Assembly: GCA_947259995.1 (NCBI GenBank)
Contig: CAMYOK010000002.1
Coordinates: 908,881-972,880, forward strand
Source of the DNA: an uncultured Pseudomonadales bacterium
GTDB lineage: Bacteria > Pseudomonadota > Gammaproteobacteria > Pseudomonadales > Pseudohongiellaceae
Reading direction: 5' to 3'
Length of the DNA stretch: 64,000 nucleotides
Shown here: piece by piece, positions 36,866 to 46,035 of the stretch
Layout of the letters: every line of letters starts with the position of its first letter
How positions within the stretch are numbered: position 1 is the first letter of the stretch
Notes under the pieces: generated by a model
Told to the model about the DNA's origin: nothing
The model's input: only the letters and a program-made list of their open reading frames with translations
The model's database searches: none
Position numbers and translations under genes: made by a program

Positions 36866-37738
36866 ATGACCCAAGAGACCGATCTTTCAAAAGAGCGCTT
36901 TGGCTTTACAATCTTTTTATCAGCCTGCTTACACATCATGCTGATAGCGGGAGTAGGCTTTAGTTATCTCGAAAAGAGTAATAGTGCGCCTCCTATCGAG
37001 ATCACGCTTGCCCAGTATCGTAGCGAAATTGCGCCTGAGCAAGCAGACTATATTGCCCAAGAGGATCAAACCGGCAGCGGTAGCCTCGATAGCGCTGCGG
37101 CGCCTAGCTCTCCCTTTGATGCAGAGTTTCACGACGAACTCATTCAACAAGTAGACCCTATTGCACAAGCGCCCGCCCCTAATCGACAGACCGAGCCGGA
37201 TGATCTAGCGATCTTAAGCACCCTAGAGGCCGAGCAGCGCATCGAACAACAGCTGGAAGAGGAAGCTCCAGAAACCGACAACCCCTTATCAGAACAGGCG
37301 ACACCCGAAGATCTAAGCCTCGCGATTGCCAGCTTGCAAGCCCAGCTCGACTTGCAACAACAGGCCTATGCGAAGCGTCCACGCAAATATACGATTTCAT
37401 CTGCATCTACCAAGAAGCGCCATGACGCCTTGTATTTAGATTCTTGGCGGAAACGCATTGAAAGCGTCGGCAATCTTAATTATCCAGAACAAGCACGGTC
37501 ACAAGAGATTTATGGCAGCTTGCGCATGCTCGTGGCGCTAAGACCCAATGGCTCTGTGCAAGAAATTCGCATCCTGCAAAGTTCAGGACATCGCATACTC
37601 GACGAAGCAGCAATTGATATCGTCCGACTTGCCGCACCCTTTGACCCCTTTCCGGAAGAGATGCTCGCAGATGTGGATATTCTAGAGATCATCCGCACTT
37701 GGCGTTTTCATCAAGGCAATTCATTTACTAGCCAGTAG
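36866..37738 (+). CDS. TonB-like energy transducer
   Basis: 290 residues. N-terminal membrane anchor (about 11-32, FTIFLSACLHIMLIAGVGFSY) with the SxxxH-type face, an acidic low-complexity periplasmic linker (about 45-165), then the TonB C-terminal domain (about 200-285) with YGSLRMLVALRPNGSVQEIR and ILDEAAIDIVRLAAPFDPFP. It transmits proton-motive force to outer-membrane receptors. The linker is Glu/Gln/Ala-rich and not Pro-Lys-rich. Located after gshB as in Pseudomonas (tonB3, itself linked there to twitching). Confidence 0.9.
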   Translation: MTQETDLSKERFGFTIFLSACLHIMLIAGVGFSYLEKSNSAPPIEITLAQYRSEIAPEQADYIAQEDQTGSGSLDSAAAPSSPFDAEFHDELIQQVDPIAQAPAPNRQTEPDDLAILSTLEAEQRIEQQLEEEAPETDNPLSEQATPEDLSLAIASLQAQLDLQQQAYAKRPRKYTISSASTKKRHDALYLDSWRKRIESVGNLNYPEQARSQEIYGSLRMLVALRPNGSVQEIRILQSSGHRILDEAAIDIVRLAAPFDPFPEEMLADVDILEIIRTWRFHQGNSFTSQ

Positions 37739-37757
37739 AGCGAACACTTCGATCACC

Positions 37758-38366
37758 ATGACTGAAAAAATTTCTGACAATCCACTATTCGAAATATCAC
37801 CAGGCTCACTCTCTAACCAATTTCTAATAGCGATGCCGCACTTAGATGACCCGTGGTTTAATCGCACTGTCACCTATTTATGGCGCCATAATGAAGAGGG
37901 TGCACTCGGAATTGTGATCAACAAGCCTAGCAAATTGCGCTTAGCAGAATTGTTTGATGACCTAGGGATCGATCACAGCAGCCGCAACAAAGACATAGAA
38001 TTTCATCAACAACTTGTGATGACTGGTGGCCCAGTGGAGAAGAACAAGGGCTTTATTCTGCATAGTAGCGAAAAAGAATGGGAGTACACGATCCCTATTA
38101 ATCCTGAACTTAGCATCACAATGTCAAAAGATATTCTAGTAGCGATTGCTAACGCAGAGGGCCCACATCGTTATCTAGTCGCGTTAGGGTGTGCTGGCTG
38201 GGATGCCGGTCAACTCGATGAGGAGATCACTAGCAATGCCTGGCTCACTACGCCGGCATTAACTGAGATTATCTTCTCCAATGATCATGAAAATAAAGCA
38301 CAAGCCTGCGCTTCAATTCTAGGTGTCAGTTTACAGCAGCTTACCTCCTTCGCGGGGCACTCCTGA
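37758..38366 (+). CDS. YqgE/AlgH family protein (DUF179)
   Basis: 202 residues. NQFLIAMPHLDDPWFNRTVT and HNEEGALGIVINKP are the DUF179 hallmark, with VMTGGPVEKNKGFILH following. Function is unsettled; AlgH was linked to alginate control in Pseudomonas. Always found beside ruvX, as here. Confidence 0.94.
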   Translation: MTEKISDNPLFEISPGSLSNQFLIAMPHLDDPWFNRTVTYLWRHNEEGALGIVINKPSKLRLAELFDDLGIDHSSRNKDIEFHQQLVMTGGPVEKNKGFILHSSEKEWEYTIPINPELSITMSKDILVAIANAEGPHRYLVALGCAGWDAGQLDEEITSNAWLTTPALTEIIFSNDHENKAQACASILGVSLQQLTSFAGHS

Positions 38367-38406
38367 TGCGTGCCTTCCGTTATCCAATCTATTCTAGGCC
38401 TTAGTA

Positions 38407-38856
38407 ATGGAAAGTTTGCCGGCAAAGAAAACCAAAGAAATCTCCGTCCTTGGGTTCGATTTCGGGACTAAACGCATTGGCGTCGCTGCAGGGCAAAGCA
38501 TCACGAACAAGGCCAGTGCTCTGCACGCCATTACCGCCAAAGATGGCATTCCCGACTGGGTGGCATTAGACGCCTTAGTGGCACAATGGCAACCAGACGT
38601 ATTTGTGGTTGGGCTACCTTACAACATGGACGATTCTGAGAGTGAGTTACTACGGCGGGCACGAAAATTCGGCAACAGGCTTAACGGGCGTTATGCAAAA
38701 CCCTGTTTTGGTATCGATGAACGTCTGAGCTCTTTTGAAGCACGAGGTCAATTAATGCGCGGGGAGTCAAAAGCGCAGCTCGACTGCCTCGCTGCGCAAT
38801 TGATACTGGAAACTTGGTTGAACAGTTTCGCTGAAAAGTTTCCCAATGAGACCTAA
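38407..38856 (+). CDS. ruvX: Putative Holliday junction resolvase RuvX (YqgF)
   Basis: 149 residues with RNase H-like motifs: GFDFGTKRIGVAAGQS (first Asp), VVGLPYNMDDSES and GIDERLSSFEARGQL (second acidic site). Members process nucleic acids, including 16S rRNA 5'-end maturation. Last gene of the gshB operon; its final four bases overlap convergent pilT. Confidence 0.94.
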   Translation: MESLPAKKTKEISVLGFDFGTKRIGVAAGQSITNKASALHAITAKDGIPDWVALDALVAQWQPDVFVVGLPYNMDDSESELLRRARKFGNRLNGRYAKPCFGIDERLSSFEARGQLMRGESKAQLDCLAAQLILETWLNSFAEKFPNET

Positions 38857-39887
38857 AAGGAGTCTGGCGTCTTTGCTTTCGCCTTCGCCGCCTCTTTTGA
38901 GATAAGACCTTTCTGCAGCAATTCTTTTAAGCATTGATCCAGAGTCTTCATCCCAGAACTTGAGCCGGTTTGAATAGCAGAATACATTTGCGCGACTTTG
39001 TCTTCGCGAATCAAATTTCTAATCGCTGGTGTACCAATCATGATCTCATGAGCTGCGACACGACCACCGCCGGTCTTTTTCAAAAGTGCTTGTGATATAA
39101 CCGCCTGCAAAGACTCAGACAGCATTGAACGCACCATTGATTTCTCTGCCGCCGGAAACACGTCGATGATTCTGTCAATCGTTTTTGCCGCCGAAGTCGT
39201 GTGCAAAGTGCCGAATACCAAGTGACCCGTTTCTGCGGCAGTCAACGCCAAACGAATCGTTTCTAAATCACGCAACTCACCCACAAGAATAATGTCAGGG
39301 TCCTCACGCAATGCCGATCGCAGTGCCTCAGCGAACCCTAAAGTATCGCGATGCACCTCGCGCTGGTTTACCAAACATTTTTTACTTTCATGAACAAATT
39401 CGATTGGATCTTCAATAGTTAGAATATGCTCGTACCGCGTGTTATTCACGTAGTCCATCATGGCTGCAAGCGTGGTACTTTTACCTGAACCCGTAGGCCC
39501 CGTAACTACGACTAAACCCCGGGCCAAATCAGAGACCTGTCTAAACACGGGCCCCATCCCTAACTCTTCCATCGTCAACACTTTACTTGGAATCGTACGA
39601 AACACTGCACCCGCGCCGCGGTTTTGATTGAAGGCGTTGACCCTGAAGCGCGCTAGGTCTGGCACCTCAAACGAGAAGTCGGTCTCCATGAACTGTTCAT
39701 AATCTTTACGCTGCTTGTCATTCATGATCTCATAGATCAATCCATGCACTTCTTTATGATCCATTGCCGGCACGTTGATCTTGCGAATGTCGCCGTCCAC
39801 TCGAATCAGTGGTGGCATGCCAGCGGTAAGGTGCAAATCCGAGGCGCCTTGTTTAACGCTGAAGCCAAGCAGTTCAGTGATATCCAT
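38853..39887 (-). CDS. pilT: Type IV pilus retraction ATPase PilT
   Basis: 344 residues, exactly the family size. N-terminal KQGASDLHLTAGMPPLIRVD, Walker A GPTGSGKST (about 129-137), the Asp box TIEDPIEFVHESK, Walker B DIILVGELRDLETIRLALTA and the His box GHLVFGTLHTTSA. The AIRNLIREDKVAQMYSAIQT region near the C-terminus is PilT-specific. It depolymerises pili to drive twitching. pilU is not next to it. Divergent from yggS as in Pseudomonas. Confidence 0.96.
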   Translation of the reverse strand: MDITELLGFSVKQGASDLHLTAGMPPLIRVDGDIRKINVPAMDHKEVHGLIYEIMNDKQRKDYEQFMETDFSFEVPDLARFRVNAFNQNRGAGAVFRTIPSKVLTMEELGMGPVFRQVSDLARGLVVVTGPTGSGKSTTLAAMMDYVNNTRYEHILTIEDPIEFVHESKKCLVNQREVHRDTLGFAEALRSALREDPDIILVGELRDLETIRLALTAAETGHLVFGTLHTTSAAKTIDRIIDVFPAAEKSMVRSMLSESLQAVISQALLKKTGGGRVAAHEIMIGTPAIRNLIREDKVAQMYSAIQTGSSSGMKTLDQCLKELLQKGLISKEAAKAKAKTPDSF

Positions 39888-40007
39888 TTTTTCTCAACCC
39901 TTTAAGTGTATGGTCGCCATGTCTAAGCATGGTGCTTTTTGTTGACTAAACAGAGCGCTATGCGTCGCTGCTCTAAGGTAATTAGGCATAAGCCTAGCAT
40001 AGCGCGC

Positions 40008-40036
40008 TTGACAGGAAGCATCGGATTTCTTTAGAT
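40008..40036 (+). promoter_or_regulatory. Putative yggS promoter
   Basis: A perfect TTGACA -35 (40008-40013), then a weak -10 (TTAGAT, 40031-40036) after 17 bases, about 35 bases before the yggS ATG. The -35 is strong, the -10 uncertain. Confidence 0.4.
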
Positions 40037-40070
40037 GCACATCGCAATGCAGACTTTATACGGTGAAACT

Positions 40071-40754
40071 ATGCCAAGCATATCAGAAAATATTTCCACA
40101 ATTCGCGCACAGGTCGCAAAAACCGCTCACAAGTATGGGCGCAATGAAAACGACATCAAACTACTCGCTGTTAGCAAAAAGCAGAGTATTGCAAAATTGC
40201 AAGAGGCTTATGCCGCGGGCCAACGAGAGTTTGGAGAAAATTATGTGCAAGAAGCCGTGGAGAAAATTGCCGAGCTAAAAATGCCCGACTTGGTTTGGCA
40301 CTTCATCGGCCCGATCCAATCGAACAAGACGGCCATAATAGCCGCCAGTTTCGATTGGGTGCACAGCATCGACCGGATCAAGATCGCCCAAAGACTTAGC
40401 GCACAACGTGCTAGTGCCATGGGGAGCTTGAAAGTATGTGTTCAGGTCAATTTGTCGAATGAGACGACTAAATCTGGTGTACCTCTAGAGCAAGTCGCCG
40501 AACTCTGCCAACAAATCAACGAACTTCCACACTTAGAGCTACGCGGGCTTATGGCTATTCCTGCGGCAAGTGACACACTTGCCGAGCAGCGCCGCACATT
40601 CGAGCCTATTGCTATATTATTCAAAGAGTTGCAGCGCACTTACCCGCAAATGGACACATTATCTATTGGCATGAGTGCAGACTATGAGGCAGCCATCGCG
40701 CAAGCTTCAACGGTACTGCGAATTGGTACCGCGATTTTTGGCCCCAGGGACTAA
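40071..40754 (+). CDS. PLP homeostasis protein YggS (PLPBP)
   Basis: 227 residues from ATG 40071 with GGTGA upstream. The PLP lysine lies in LLAVSKKQSIAKLQEAYAAG; FGENYVQEAVEK and LVWHFIGPIQSNKTAIIA follow, and LSIGMSADYEAAIAQASTVL is the phosphate-binding end. It carries PLP in the cytosol without known enzymatic activity. The proC gene that usually follows is not here. Confidence 0.95.
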   Translation: MPSISENISTIRAQVAKTAHKYGRNENDIKLLAVSKKQSIAKLQEAYAAGQREFGENYVQEAVEKIAELKMPDLVWHFIGPIQSNKTAIIAASFDWVHSIDRIKIAQRLSAQRASAMGSLKVCVQVNLSNETTKSGVPLEQVAELCQQINELPHLELRGLMAIPAASDTLAEQRRTFEPIAILFKELQRTYPQMDTLSIGMSADYEAAIAQASTVLRIGTAIFGPRD

Positions 40755-41083
40755 GCCCCTAAGCTAGGAGTGTCATGCAATGGCTGCTTACAATGCGCGC
40801 ACTCCTGCTTGAAAGGGTTTAAGAAGAAGGACTTCACAAAGAACTGTTGGTGACACTCTGGGCAACGCTTCGTCGCGAGGTTGGCCCCAAAACCCGCATA
40901 CAGCGCCATATAGGCAAGCATGATCAACGTGGTTTCATTGCCTGCCTCCAGGACCCGCATCACGGCATAAACATAGACAGGAAATGTCCAAAAACACACA
41001 AATAAACGATTTCTAGCTCGCTTTAACTCTTTCAACCGCTTGCTTTTGCTGTGTTGCTGATCTTGCTCTTGTTGCTGTGCCAT
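40751..41083 (-). CDS. Unknown small membrane protein with a zinc-ribbon tail
   Basis: 110 residues. A Lys/Gln-rich N-terminus, two hydrophobic segments (about 27-43 and 52-67), then two CxxC pairs (CPECHQ and CAHCKQ) that look like a zinc ribbon. Not recognised beyond that. AGGGG precedes the ATG. Its 3' end overlaps yggS by four bases. Confidence 0.7.
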   Translation of the reverse strand: MAQQQEQDQQHSKSKRLKELKRARNRLFVCFWTFPVYVYAVMRVLEAGNETTLIMLAYMALYAGFGANLATKRCPECHQQFFVKSFFLNPFKQECAHCKQPLHDTPSLGA

Positions 41084-41373
41084 TACCCCTGATTCCTTGT
41101 TGGCAAACGGAGATAAAATCGCTCTCGCGCCTGCGTTTATGTCTTATTTGGCAGTTTACACGTTGCGCTTTCTGATTTTGAGGCCAATTTCGCTTTTTTA
41201 TTTCTATGCATATGCTTGAATCACAGAAATGCCTTTGCGCGGATACTCAGAGCTAGGGGATTACTGTGCTAAACTCAGCCGCAATGAAAGGACGTCTTCT
41301 TAGATTGTCCGCACGGATTGCTTTTTATTAATTCTGCCCTCAGACACCCAATCAGAGCAGCGATTCAAACAAC
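41084..41373. promoter_or_regulatory. Intergenic region upstream of fimX
   Basis: 290 bases with no plausible gene. The best plus-strand signal is an extended -10, TGCTAAACT (41267-41275), about 100 bases before the FimX start. No paired -35 and no strong hairpin are seen. Confidence 0.35.
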
Positions 41374-43461
41374 ATGGAACAAAAACCCACAATTAGTGTG
41401 CTTATTGCATCAGAGCGAACCTCCGACGGAGACCGCCTACTGAACCTTTTGCGCAAAGAAGGCTACAAAGTTAATGGCGAGCTCGTTAACGACGTGGCCA
41501 CTCTACGAGAGCATCTGCAGGGGTCGCGCTGGGACGTATTGTTTTTTATGGCCGAGACGGCCGATCTGAGCGTTGGCCAGATAGACACATGTTTAAACGA
41601 TGTCGCACAAGACCTGAGCCTGCTGTATCTAGCCTCAGACTCGCACCAAGAGACATATCCTCCGGCGCTCTCCAGTGCCTGGCTACAGTGTAAATGCTCT
41701 TCACTGGATACCCCAGAGAGTATCAGCTACTGTTTATTGCTATTGGCAAGAGAGCTTCGCAGTTTGGCTCAACGTCGTGAACTTCGTAGAATATCGATCG
41801 AACACAAAGAGCTTCAACAGCGCTACCAACTATTATTAGAGAACGCCTCCGATGCTGTTGCCTATTTGAATGATGGTTTGCATGTTTACGCCAATAGCGC
41901 CTATCTCGACCTGTTCGGTCTCGAATCGCTAGAGCAACTTAAGCGCTATTCTCTCTTGGACCTAATCGACGAGAAAGACGTCGTACAAGTGCGCGATTAC
42001 CTCCACAACGCCAGTGTACACACTGAAGCACCTTGCATTTTTTTAGGGATTACGGCCCCTAACTCGCGTACACGCTTGAGCCTGCAATGTGCGAAGGCAA
42101 TGTATAACGATGAGGTAATACTACAAGTATTGTTGCGGCTAGCTAGCGGCAATCCGAAACAACAACAAAGAATCAAGAGTCAAGAAGGCAGAGACCTTTT
42201 AACCAACCTACTTAATAGAAGCGCCATAAATACGCTTATTGATCTAGCCATTGCCAATAGTGTTTACGAACAACGTAATAGTGCCGTCATGCTCTTAAAG
42301 ATTGAGGAGCTTGAAGACTATGAACTGGTCGCCCCCAAATCGACGGTGAATATGCTCTTAGCAGATGCGGCCCGATTGTTCCAAGACAGCATGCCCAAAG
42401 ACACCAGTATCGGACATTTAGGAGAGGGCGAATTCGTTGCTCTACTTAGCCATGAAACTGAGTACGCCCAAGATCAATTCTTAGCGACCTTGACCAACAA
42501 ACTCAATGACTGGCTTATTGATCGCTCGATGAAAGGGTCAAATATGACCTTCAGTGCGGGCATGGCTATCGTGAACGAGCTGTCCCCTTCAGCCATCGTC
42601 GTGATCGATCGCGCTCGCCACAACCTAACTATTCGCTCCACACTAGGCAACGTCGATACACAGACCTTTACCGACCCTTACGGCACTGCTGATGACATGT
42701 TTAAACGATTAGAAGTGGCCTTTCAACAAGAAGATTTCCTACTAGTCTTTCAGCCAGTGGTAAATCTTAAAGAGGACGGTGTCGAACGCTATGAGGTGCG
42801 TATTCGGCTACAAGATCACGACAACCTCATCTACCCTCCACGCTTTTTGGAGCTCGCCAATCAGCATGGCTTAGGTGAGCGGATCGATCGCTGGGTCTGC
42901 GCTCAGTCTTTAGAGCTTTTGAGTTCGCGCAATAAAGAATCGCTAAAACTGACGATAAACCTGACGCACAATTCAATCATCAGCAAAGAGTTTCTACCTT
43001 GGCTCCAAAATCAGATTCAGCAAGCAAAAATTGCAGCAGATCAGATTAGTTTGCAAATTAGCGAACTGGATATAGTGAGCTCCCCAGTGCAAGTGAAACT
43101 GTTTTGCGAGCAAATGAAGGAGCTAGGCTTCATATTGTCGATTACTCACTATGGCTCCACCTCTAGCCCCAATACGACTCTTCCTTTGGAAGTCGCTTCG
43201 ATCATCAAGCTCGATCGATCTCTCTTAGACCGCATCGACACAGACCTAGAGCAAAGAGATAAGCTAAACAGCACTGTGAACAGTCTGCATGCGCAAGGGC
43301 TATTAGTGATTGCCCCCATGATCGATAAGATTGACCTGTTACCCTATCTATGGAAGGCCAATATTAATTTTGTACAGGGCAATTTCCTACAAGAGCCAAG
43401 CCAAAGCATGGACTTTACCTTCGTCCAAGACGAAGAGCTTACTTTAGATTCCTTCCACTAA
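41374..43461 (+). CDS. fimX: FimX-like type IV pilus regulator (REC-PAS-degenerate GGDEF-degenerate EAL)
   Basis: 695 residues, matching FimX in length and domain order. REC-like domain (about 6-125) without the acidic site (FFMAETADL at the Asp position); PAS (about 150-260, LLLENASDAVAYLNDG); GGDEF (about 278-430) reading GEGEF; EAL (about 445-690) reading YEVRIRL in place of EAL and LSITHYGSTSS in place of the DDFG metal motif. It cannot be a normal cyclase or phosphodiesterase; FimX proteins bind c-di-GMP and promote pilus assembly. Sits on the same side of parC/parE as in Pseudomonas. serB, its usual neighbour, is missing. Confidence 0.86.
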   Translation: MEQKPTISVLIASERTSDGDRLLNLLRKEGYKVNGELVNDVATLREHLQGSRWDVLFFMAETADLSVGQIDTCLNDVAQDLSLLYLASDSHQETYPPALSSAWLQCKCSSLDTPESISYCLLLLARELRSLAQRRELRRISIEHKELQQRYQLLLENASDAVAYLNDGLHVYANSAYLDLFGLESLEQLKRYSLLDLIDEKDVVQVRDYLHNASVHTEAPCIFLGITAPNSRTRLSLQCAKAMYNDEVILQVLLRLASGNPKQQQRIKSQEGRDLLTNLLNRSAINTLIDLAIANSVYEQRNSAVMLLKIEELEDYELVAPKSTVNMLLADAARLFQDSMPKDTSIGHLGEGEFVALLSHETEYAQDQFLATLTNKLNDWLIDRSMKGSNMTFSAGMAIVNELSPSAIVVIDRARHNLTIRSTLGNVDTQTFTDPYGTADDMFKRLEVAFQQEDFLLVFQPVVNLKEDGVERYEVRIRLQDHDNLIYPPRFLELANQHGLGERIDRWVCAQSLELLSSRNKESLKLTINLTHNSIISKEFLPWLQNQIQQAKIAADQISLQISELDIVSSPVQVKLFCEQMKELGFILSITHYGSTSSPNTTLPLEVASIIKLDRSLLDRIDTDLEQRDKLNSTVNSLHAQGLLVIAPMIDKIDLLPYLWKANINFVQGNFLQEPSQSMDFTFVQDEELTLDSFH

Positions 43462-43487
43462 ATCCGCATCGTTACAGAGAGCAACTC

Positions 43488-44906
43488 GTGTCAGAAAAGA
43501 TCTTCTCAGCCAATACCGAGCCTGAATCGTCAAGCGCGACTTCTCGCAGCTCATCTATGCGACTCGGACAGAAGTTTGCCCTCACCAGCGCTGCGCTTAT
43601 GATTCTTTCAATGTGTGTATTTTGGCTTGTTACGAACCAAACAACTGAGAATATTCTTCGTCAACAGTCAGACAGCTTAGGCACAACCCTTGCCCGACAG
43701 ACGGCGATCTTAGTCACAGAGCTTGTGCTAGCCAATGACTTGGTCAGCATGAACGTATTGCTTAACCAACTCACTAGAGAGCCTGCTATCGCGCAAGTCG
43801 CCGTGCTAAGTATCGAGGATCAAGTCATTGCGATCTCGGGCACTTCCAGCGCAAACACGGACCAGAATCTCTTCGCTAATTATGTTGCCCCAATAGCATT
43901 GCAAAATTCGCTCGCTGGCTACGTTAGAATAAACCTAGATCAAAAATACATTGAGCAAGGCGTCACTCGAAACTTTTTGTTTATGATAGCCGCTTTACTG
44001 CTTTTGATTTTGACTGCCATCGCCGTCATATACGCCATGATTCAACATTTTGTGAGCTTCCCTCTGGCCCAATTAGCCGCCTCAATCCAGAGCGTGAGGC
44101 ATGCGCAACCCGAACCCAGCCCCTTCGGTGAACGTGACGACGAGGTAGGCTCTGCCATACGACTCTACAATCGCCTCATCTATGAACTAGAAGACGAAGA
44201 GAATCGGCAAGCAATCTTCGGCCCGGAGGCAAAACTCACTCCAAAATCGGCTAGCGAAACGGTCTATCGTCGGCCTGGTAGCGCTTTCGTGAGCATCGTT
44301 AATATTAATATAAGCAATTATCGATCGGCACTACACCAACACGAAGCGCAAGAGACGATAGAATTACTTAACACGTATTATTTCTATATTCACAAAGTCA
44401 CTAAACTCTATAACGGCAATATTGAGAAGTGTGCTGGCGACGAAATTCTTATCACCTTCGGCGCTGCGCAAGCAGACGATGAACACTGCTTTCACGCCGT
44501 ATGTGCGGCATTATTGTTTTTAGAGATTACCTCCACTCTCGCAAGGGAGCTGGAAGCGCAAGGGTTACCAACTTTGCAATTCAAAGCCGGCTTGCATTGC
44601 GGCGAACTGCTCACGGGAGTCCTATCTTCGCTCGAACAGAATACCTATACCGTGGCAGGCGAAAACCTTGCCCTCACTCGACAAATTTGCAAAGAAGCCC
44701 CGCTAGACATGCTAATCATTAGCGAGGCGGCTTATCTACTTGCCGATGCCGACAGCCGATTGATCACCGAGGAGTTTACTGACGTGGTCGATGATAAAAA
44801 TGGCGAATTCATCAAGACTTGGCTGGTCGACGAAGCAATGCCCAATTATAAGGCATTACTCGATCGCCAAGTTGAGCACTTGCTAGCAGAAGAGATTTCC
44901 TTTTGA
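43488..44906 (+). CDS. AhpA/Smp-like membrane sensor fused to a degenerate class III cyclase domain
   Basis: 472 residues from GTG 43488. TM1 about 29-49, extracytoplasmic AhpA/Smp-like domain (about 52-160, SLGTTLARQTAILVTELVLA), TM2 about 163-184, HAMP-like linker (about 185-240), then a class III nucleotidyl cyclase homology domain (about 262-430). The first metal Asp aligns with Asn274 (NINISNY for FADIxGF); the second, Asp318 in EKCAGDEI, is kept; the transition-state Asn/Arg pair is replaced in GENLALTRQI. Cyclase activity is therefore doubtful. A Smp/AhpA gene normally lies near serB and fimX; here it follows FimX by 26 bases, probably in one operon. Confidence 0.75.
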   Translation: MSEKIFSANTEPESSSATSRSSSMRLGQKFALTSAALMILSMCVFWLVTNQTTENILRQQSDSLGTTLARQTAILVTELVLANDLVSMNVLLNQLTREPAIAQVAVLSIEDQVIAISGTSSANTDQNLFANYVAPIALQNSLAGYVRINLDQKYIEQGVTRNFLFMIAALLLLILTAIAVIYAMIQHFVSFPLAQLAASIQSVRHAQPEPSPFGERDDEVGSAIRLYNRLIYELEDEENRQAIFGPEAKLTPKSASETVYRRPGSAFVSIVNINISNYRSALHQHEAQETIELLNTYYFYIHKVTKLYNGNIEKCAGDEILITFGAAQADDEHCFHAVCAALLFLEITSTLARELEAQGLPTLQFKAGLHCGELLTGVLSSLEQNTYTVAGENLALTRQICKEAPLDMLIISEAAYLLADADSRLITEEFTDVVDDKNGEFIKTWLVDEAMPNYKALLDRQVEHLLAEEISF

Positions 44907-44982
44907 TCATGGCCTTTGCGTGGACAACAACTTGGCAGTAAGCTATGGCCATAGATTCTTGTGAATCTACAAGGAGATTATT

Positions 44983-46035
44983 TTGGATTATACATTCCCA
45001 GTCTGTCATCTTTTTTATTACCCAAGCCAAGTAATTCTTGTCGACGATGACCCCGACTTTCTCGATGCTGTCAGTTTGATATTACCGCGCAACCTTAGCT
45101 TTCGATTATTTCAATCAGCACGACAAGCTTTGACCCACATCAATGATGCTCAGCATCACTCCGAACTTATCCGTCGTGTGTACTCATCATATAAAACTGG
45201 GCCATTTGATTCGGATACTCTCACCCACATCGACATCAATGAAATCTACAAAGAGATTTATAATCCCGAGCGCTTTACCACCCCTAGCGTTGTCGTTGTA
45301 GATTATTCGATGCCATCGATGAATGGTCTTGAATTGTGCGCGAGCTTAAGAAACCCTTACATCAAACGCATACTTTTGACAGGACAGGCTGATACGGACA
45401 TTGCCATCCAAGCATTCAATGACGGTTTAATAGACCAGTTCATCAGCAAAAAAGATCACGACCTAGAGGGCAAACTACAACGCTCGATAGCCAATCTTCA
45501 GCAACACTATTTTAGCAAGAGCTTTAAACTGATCACTGATCCAGTAATCGCCAATAGTCAAAGTCGCTTCATCAATGATGGGGAGTTTATCGACTACTTC
45601 AACAAAGTAAGAGAGCAACATAAAATCATCGAGTATTATTTACTGGATGAGCCATACGCCGGTTTCTTGCTGCTCGACGAGCAAGGCGTTGCGTCTTTAT
45701 TATTAATAATGCCTGAAGATGAGTTGTTGGAAAACTTAAAGCAATGTGAAGCCGCTAATGCGCCTAAGGCACTAATCAGCAAATTACAGCAACATGAAAT
45801 TATTCCCTTGTTTCACTGCGCGGACAACGATTCCCTTGTCGCCCAACTTAACTCTGAAAATTGGCAGAACTATTACACCAAGGCAACTCAAGTCGCTGCG
45901 AATACACCGTTTTACTGTGCTATTTTGGAGCAAGATCAGACGGCTCGACTCTTACGCAACTTTGCGCCAGACAAGATTCACTCCTATCGACAACACATCG
46001 CGTCCTCGTCGGTTACGACAAAGTTTGTGCACTAA
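44983..46035 (+). CDS. LqsR-like response regulator with expanded receiver
   Basis: 350 residues from TTG 44983, supported by AAGGAG 8 bases upstream. The receiver begins QVILVDDDPDFLDAVSLILP, but about 45 extra residues (about 55-100) lie before the phospho-acceptor Asp107 in VVVVDYSMPSMNG; Thr in LLTGQAD and Lys in QFISKKD follow. The C-terminal output domain (about 165-350) is not a DNA-binding type I know. Length and late phospho-site resemble Legionella LqsR (reported site near Asp108, from memory). Its last 23 bases overlap the convergent sensor kinase, the likely partner. No LqsA/CqsA synthase is in the window. Confidence 0.75.
   Translation: MDYTFPVCHLFYYPSQVILVDDDPDFLDAVSLILPRNLSFRLFQSARQALTHINDAQHHSELIRRVYSSYKTGPFDSDTLTHIDINEIYKEIYNPERFTTPSVVVVDYSMPSMNGLELCASLRNPYIKRILLTGQADTDIAIQAFNDGLIDQFISKKDHDLEGKLQRSIANLQQHYFSKSFKLITDPVIANSQSRFINDGEFIDYFNKVREQHKIIEYYLLDEPYAGFLLLDEQGVASLLLIMPEDELLENLKQCEAANAPKALISKLQQHEIIPLFHCADNDSLVAQLNSENWQNYYTKATQVAANTPFYCAILEQDQTARLLRNFAPDKIHSYRQHIASSSVTTKFVH

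Noticed and set aside
41374..43461. Active diguanylate cyclase/phosphodiesterase
   Set aside because: GEGEF and YEVRIRL replace the catalytic signatures and the DDFG motif is lost; fits a FimX-type c-di-GMP receptor.
43488..44906. Active adenylate cyclase
   Set aside because: First metal Asp and transition-state residues appear replaced.
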